NCBI GenBank assembly: GCA_003476705.1
Contig: DMVM01000022.1
Coordinates: 1 to 5,261, forward strand
From: Coprothermobacter sp.
GTDB lineage: Bacteria; Coprothermobacterota; Coprothermobacteria; Coprothermobacterales; Coprothermobacteraceae
Direction: 5' to 3'
DNA: 5,261 bases
The position numbers and the translations under genes were made by a program. Below, piece by piece: positions 1 to 5,261 of the stretch. Positions within the stretch are counted from its first letter, which is position 1. The number at the start of each line of letters is the position of its first letter. A model generated the notes under the pieces. That model was not told the DNA's origin. It worked only from the letters and a program-made list of their open reading frames with translations, and searched no databases.

Positions 1-3162
<3,162 letters not shown>

Positions 3163-3220
3163 TTACCTCTTGCTTCTTGCTTCTAATTCTGCTATATGTA
3201 GCCGTCTTTAAGAAAGTATT

Positions 3221-3700
3221 TTAGTCCGCTAAGGCTTTCAGATCTATTGTTTGTCCGCTGCTTATGATTTCAATACCAACTTTGGTTGCTTCCCATGGTT
3301 TAAGCTGTTGTTCATCTAAGACTTTCTTCAGCCCCTGTTTCTCCAGTTGCAGCTTAAGTACGCCCTTAGGCGTTTGAAAAACTGATAAATAGGGATCCAA
3401 TTTGTAACTGAGCACTAGAACGGGCATCTCGTGTGAAGAAAAGAATGGCTTCAACTCCTCTGCTCTGACTTTCAATGACTCTTTCATTGGAATGAAAAAG
3501 GGTTCTCCCAGTGAACTTACACCCAACGGTAATGCAGAAGGTGTTTGCAGAAGGATGCGTTCTTGGAAACCTTCTGTATAAAGGAGTGGCAAGTTTGCAC
3601 GTATTAATCCATAGGAGATATGACGAACATAGTCCTTGTAAGAAAGCCAGGCGCTAACGTCCATTTTTCTAAAGAATATGGTCAAGCCAGCGTGGGCCAT
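3221..3700 (-). CDS. DUF2344 / TIGR03936 radical SAM-associated protein, short and divergent
   Basis: This 159-residue cytoplasmic protein of unknown function is recognised by family-like blocks: an N-terminal LTIFFRKMDVSAWLSYKDYVR (6-26), then LIRANLPLLYTEGF (32-45) and PSALPLGVSSLGEPFFI (54-70). A late segment, IDLKALAD (152-159), resembles the family's DLRPLI region. From memory the family usually runs to about 200 residues or more, with further C-terminal sequence after that point, so this copy looks shortened. It also departs from usual motifs: SY (20-21) replaces the common SH, and GFQERI (44-49) replaces GFNPHP. It has no signal peptide or membrane segment. The ATG at 3700 lies within the last codons of the radical SAM gene (19-base overlap), which indicates co-expression and matches the known pairing of these families. 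The genes often seen nearby elsewhere (RNase G, rplU, rpmA) do not follow here. The stop is TAA at 3223-3221. Confidence 0.78.
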   Translation of the reverse strand: MAHAGLTIFFRKMDVSAWLSYKDYVRHISYGLIRANLPLLYTEGFQERILLQTPSALPLGVSSLGEPFFIPMKESLKVRAEELKPFFSSHEMPVLVLSYKLDPYLSVFQTPKGVLKLQLEKQGLKKVLDEQQLKPWEATKVGIEIISSGQTIDLKALAD

Positions 3701-5261
3701 AAATCACCACCACAAACTCCGCATCCCAAACAACTCATGCGGCAGTCAGGAGTTAGGAGTCCATTTCGACTTTTTTCTCTTTGGAGCAAAAGAAAATCCT
3801 TAGATGGTCCAACCTTTATGTGGTCCCAAGGCAGTGGTTCTTCTAGATCTCTGGCTCTTAAGTATTCCATGGGATCTATGCCCAGCTTTTCCCATGCTGA
3901 CTGCCAAAGGAAATGTTGACCGAACTGCTCAGAAGTATCAAAAATGGCTCCCTCTTTCCATGCCAAAAACACCAAATCAGCCACTTTTGAGTCGCTTCTG
4001 GAGAGCACTCCTTCAAGTAGTGAAAACCACGGGTTCCTGAACGAAACATCAACCTGTTTCTTCAAGTGTTTCTGAATAAGAGTGTATTTCTGGAGCGTTT
4101 CTTCAGATGATATTTGACGTTCCCACTGAAACGGTGTAAAGGGTTTAGGAACAAAAGAAGCCACTGTGGCATGTATGCGGCATCTCCTATTGTTCCTAAA
4201 GGCAATGTTGTCTGCTTCATTAAGCAGTGGCACAATGTCAAGCACATCTTTTTCGGTTTCTTCAGGTAGACCGACCATGAAATAAAACTTGAACTTGCTC
4301 CACCCGTTTTTAGAAAGTAGGTCCACGGCTTGAAGGATTTCTTCATTGCTAAATGGTTTGTTTAGTTTCTTCCTAAGCTTGTCAGAGCCGGCTTCTGGTG
4401 CGAAGGTCAGGGTTAGATGTCTAGTTGGATCCACCTTTTTGAGAAGGTCTGTATCCAAAGAATCAAGCCTTAACGACGGTAGGCTCATGCTCAAGTGTTC
4501 ACCAGATAAAAGGTCTACCACTTCGCTTAGTTTGGAGTAATCAAAGGTGGACAGTGACAGCAAGCCTACCTCAGTAAAGCCCGTTGTTTGTTTTATGCTT
4601 TTAACAAGCTCCACTACTTCATGGGGTGGAGTCTCCCTTACGGGCCTGTAGTAGGAGCTGGCATGGCAGAAATGACAACCGCGGGTACACCCACGGGCTA
4701 ACTCCACTACTGCACGTTCCTGCACAGCTTCCACATTGGGAACCATGAACTTTGTTGGGTAGAAAATGTTCTCTCTAATTACGTGGTGCTCCTCAACGGT
4801 GTTTTTAAGCGCTGGTACATAGATGCCAGGAAAAACTTTGGCGAGCTCAGACAACGTTTCTTTTCTATCTGCACATTGCTGCTTAGCCTTTGCTAAGAAT
4901 CTTACCAATTCGCCAATGACATCGTCGGCTTCACCTATGAAAATGGCATCTAAGAATGGTTCAAAGAAAGATGGGTTGCTTATGGCGGGTCCACCAGCTA
5001 TGACATAGGGATCATTCTTTGTACGTTCCGCTGCCATAAGGGAAACTTGTCCCAAAGAAAGGGTTTCCAATACGTTTGTTGCCCCCAGTTCTGTGAGAAA
5101 ATGCACAGCAATCACGTCAAACTCATGTAGCGGTCTCCTGTTCTCCAAGGACCACAAAGGTAAGTGCTTTTCTCTTAGTAGTTTTATCATGTCTATTGCT
5201 GGTGTAAACACGCGCTCAGCCAACAAATCCTCTTCCTGGTTTATGAGGAAATAAAAGAGCT
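3682..5261 (-). CDS. B12-binding-like/radical SAM protein (TIGR03960 type), 5' partial
   Basis: The frame is open past the right edge. A TTG at 5226 could start it, but in-frame codons upstream (LFYFLINQEEDL) continue the family's N-terminal domain, so the true start is outside the window. Numbering from 5226, residues 1-115 resemble a Rossmann-like cobalamin-binding domain (VIAGGP near 75-80, FIGEADD near 96-102); no DxHxxG cobalamin motif is visible in this part. The radical SAM cluster motif is C180-x3-C184-x2-C187 (ARGCTRGCHFCHAS), expected to ligate a [4Fe-4S] cluster that cleaves S-adenosylmethionine. Later blocks fit the core barrel: TFAPEAGSDKLR (274-284) and FYFMVGLPEET (314-324). 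The C-terminus carries a second cysteine cluster, C495, C499, C502 and C505. The substrate is unknown for this family, which is usually encoded beside or fused to a DUF2344 protein, as here. The gene ends in TGA inside the next gene. Family assignment is secure; function is not. Confidence 0.93.
   Translation of the reverse strand, partial: LFYFLINQEEDLLAERVFTPAIDMIKLLREKHLPLWSLENRRPLHEFDVIAVHFLTELGATNVLETLSLGQVSLMAAERTKNDPYVIAGGPAISNPSFFEPFLDAIFIGEADDVIGELVRFLAKAKQQCADRKETLSELAKVFPGIYVPALKNTVEEHHVIRENIFYPTKFMVPNVEAVQERAVVELARGCTRGCHFCHASSYYRPVRETPPHEVVELVKSIKQTTGFTEVGLLSLSTFDYSKLSEVVDLLSGEHLSMSLPSLRLDSLDTDLLKKVDPTRHLTLTFAPEAGSDKLRKKLNKPFSNEEILQAVDLLSKNGWSKFKFYFMVGLPEETEKDVLDIVPLLNEADNIAFRNNRRCRIHATVASFVPKPFTPFQWERQISSEETLQKYTLIQKHLKKQVDVSFRNPWFSLLEGVLSRSDSKVADLVFLAWKEGAIFDTSEQFGQHFLWQSAWEKLGIDPMEYLRARDLEEPLPWDHIKVGPSKDFLLLQREKSRNGLLTPDCRMSCLGCGVCGGDLWPTLA
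3704..3711 (-). promoter_or_regulatory. Probable ribosome-binding site of the DUF2344 gene, inside the radical SAM coding sequence
   Basis: On the minus strand GGTGGTGA ends three bases before the ATG at 3700. If GGTGG (3711-3707) is taken as the pairing core, the spacing is six bases. The same bases encode the Gly-Gly-Asp after the last cysteine (C505) of the upstream protein. A GGAG (3720-3717) sits too far away to be the main site. Reinitiation after the upstream stop is an alternative to direct ribosome binding. Confidence 0.4.

Noticed and set aside
3169..3184. A short tandem repeat, cttgcttcttgcttct
   Set aside because: About two copies of a 7-8 base unit in a purine-rich leader (minus strand) are within chance, and no wider repeat family is visible.
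3191..3202. A small palindrome, gctatatgtagc, as a terminator
   Set aside because: The stem is only four base pairs and no T-run follows on the minus strand. It would not be a stable terminator.
4062..4346. A 94-codon minus-strand frame within the radical SAM gene
   Set aside because: It is out of frame with a region that encodes recognised family motifs (TFAPEAG, FMVGLPEET), so it is a shadow frame.
5224..5226. TTG at 5226 as the start of the radical SAM gene
   Set aside because: The in-frame upstream codons read as a continuation of the family's N-terminal domain with no stop before the window edge, so the gene is partial rather than starting here.

Overview
This window is gene-dense bacterial chromosome with no phage, insertion-sequence, CRISPR or RNA-gene signature. 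All four supported genes lie on the minus strand and read leftwards as one tightly packed, probably co-transcribed cluster. Base composition looks intermediate (about mid-40s % GC by eye, not counted). The NAD+-dependent ligase fixes the organism as bacterial. The paired TIGR03960/TIGR03936-type genes are typical of Firmicutes-like and deep-branching, often thermophilic, anaerobes. My impression from the LigA sequence is a Coprothermobacter-like or related lineage, but that is memory-based and low confidence.

Layout in transcription order, right to left. (1) 5261-3682: a B12-binding-like/radical SAM protein whose 5' end lies outside the window. (2) 3700-3221: a small, shortened and divergent DUF2344/TIGR03936 protein, overlapping the radical SAM gene by 19 bases. 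(3) A 79-base gap that holds the ligA ribosome-binding site but no convincing promoter or terminator. (4) 3141-1141: a complete, apparently functional ligA of 666 codons. (5) 1148-1: a secreted or membrane-anchored beta-propeller protein with Reg_prop-like repeats, overlapping the end of ligA by 8 bases and still open at the left edge after 382 codons. No gene-free stretch exceeds 80 bases.

How they fit together: the first two genes are a known family pair of unknown biochemical role, sometimes fused, and here translationally overlapped. LigA is the essential replication and repair ligase. The propeller gene is probably translationally coupled to ligA although its product acts outside the cytoplasm. 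No shared pathway is evident, so this reads as a compact operon of mixed function. The parts most worth a second look are the propeller gene, the eroded DUF2344 partner and the C-terminal cysteine cluster of the radical SAM protein. I did not find a clearly new multi-gene system.
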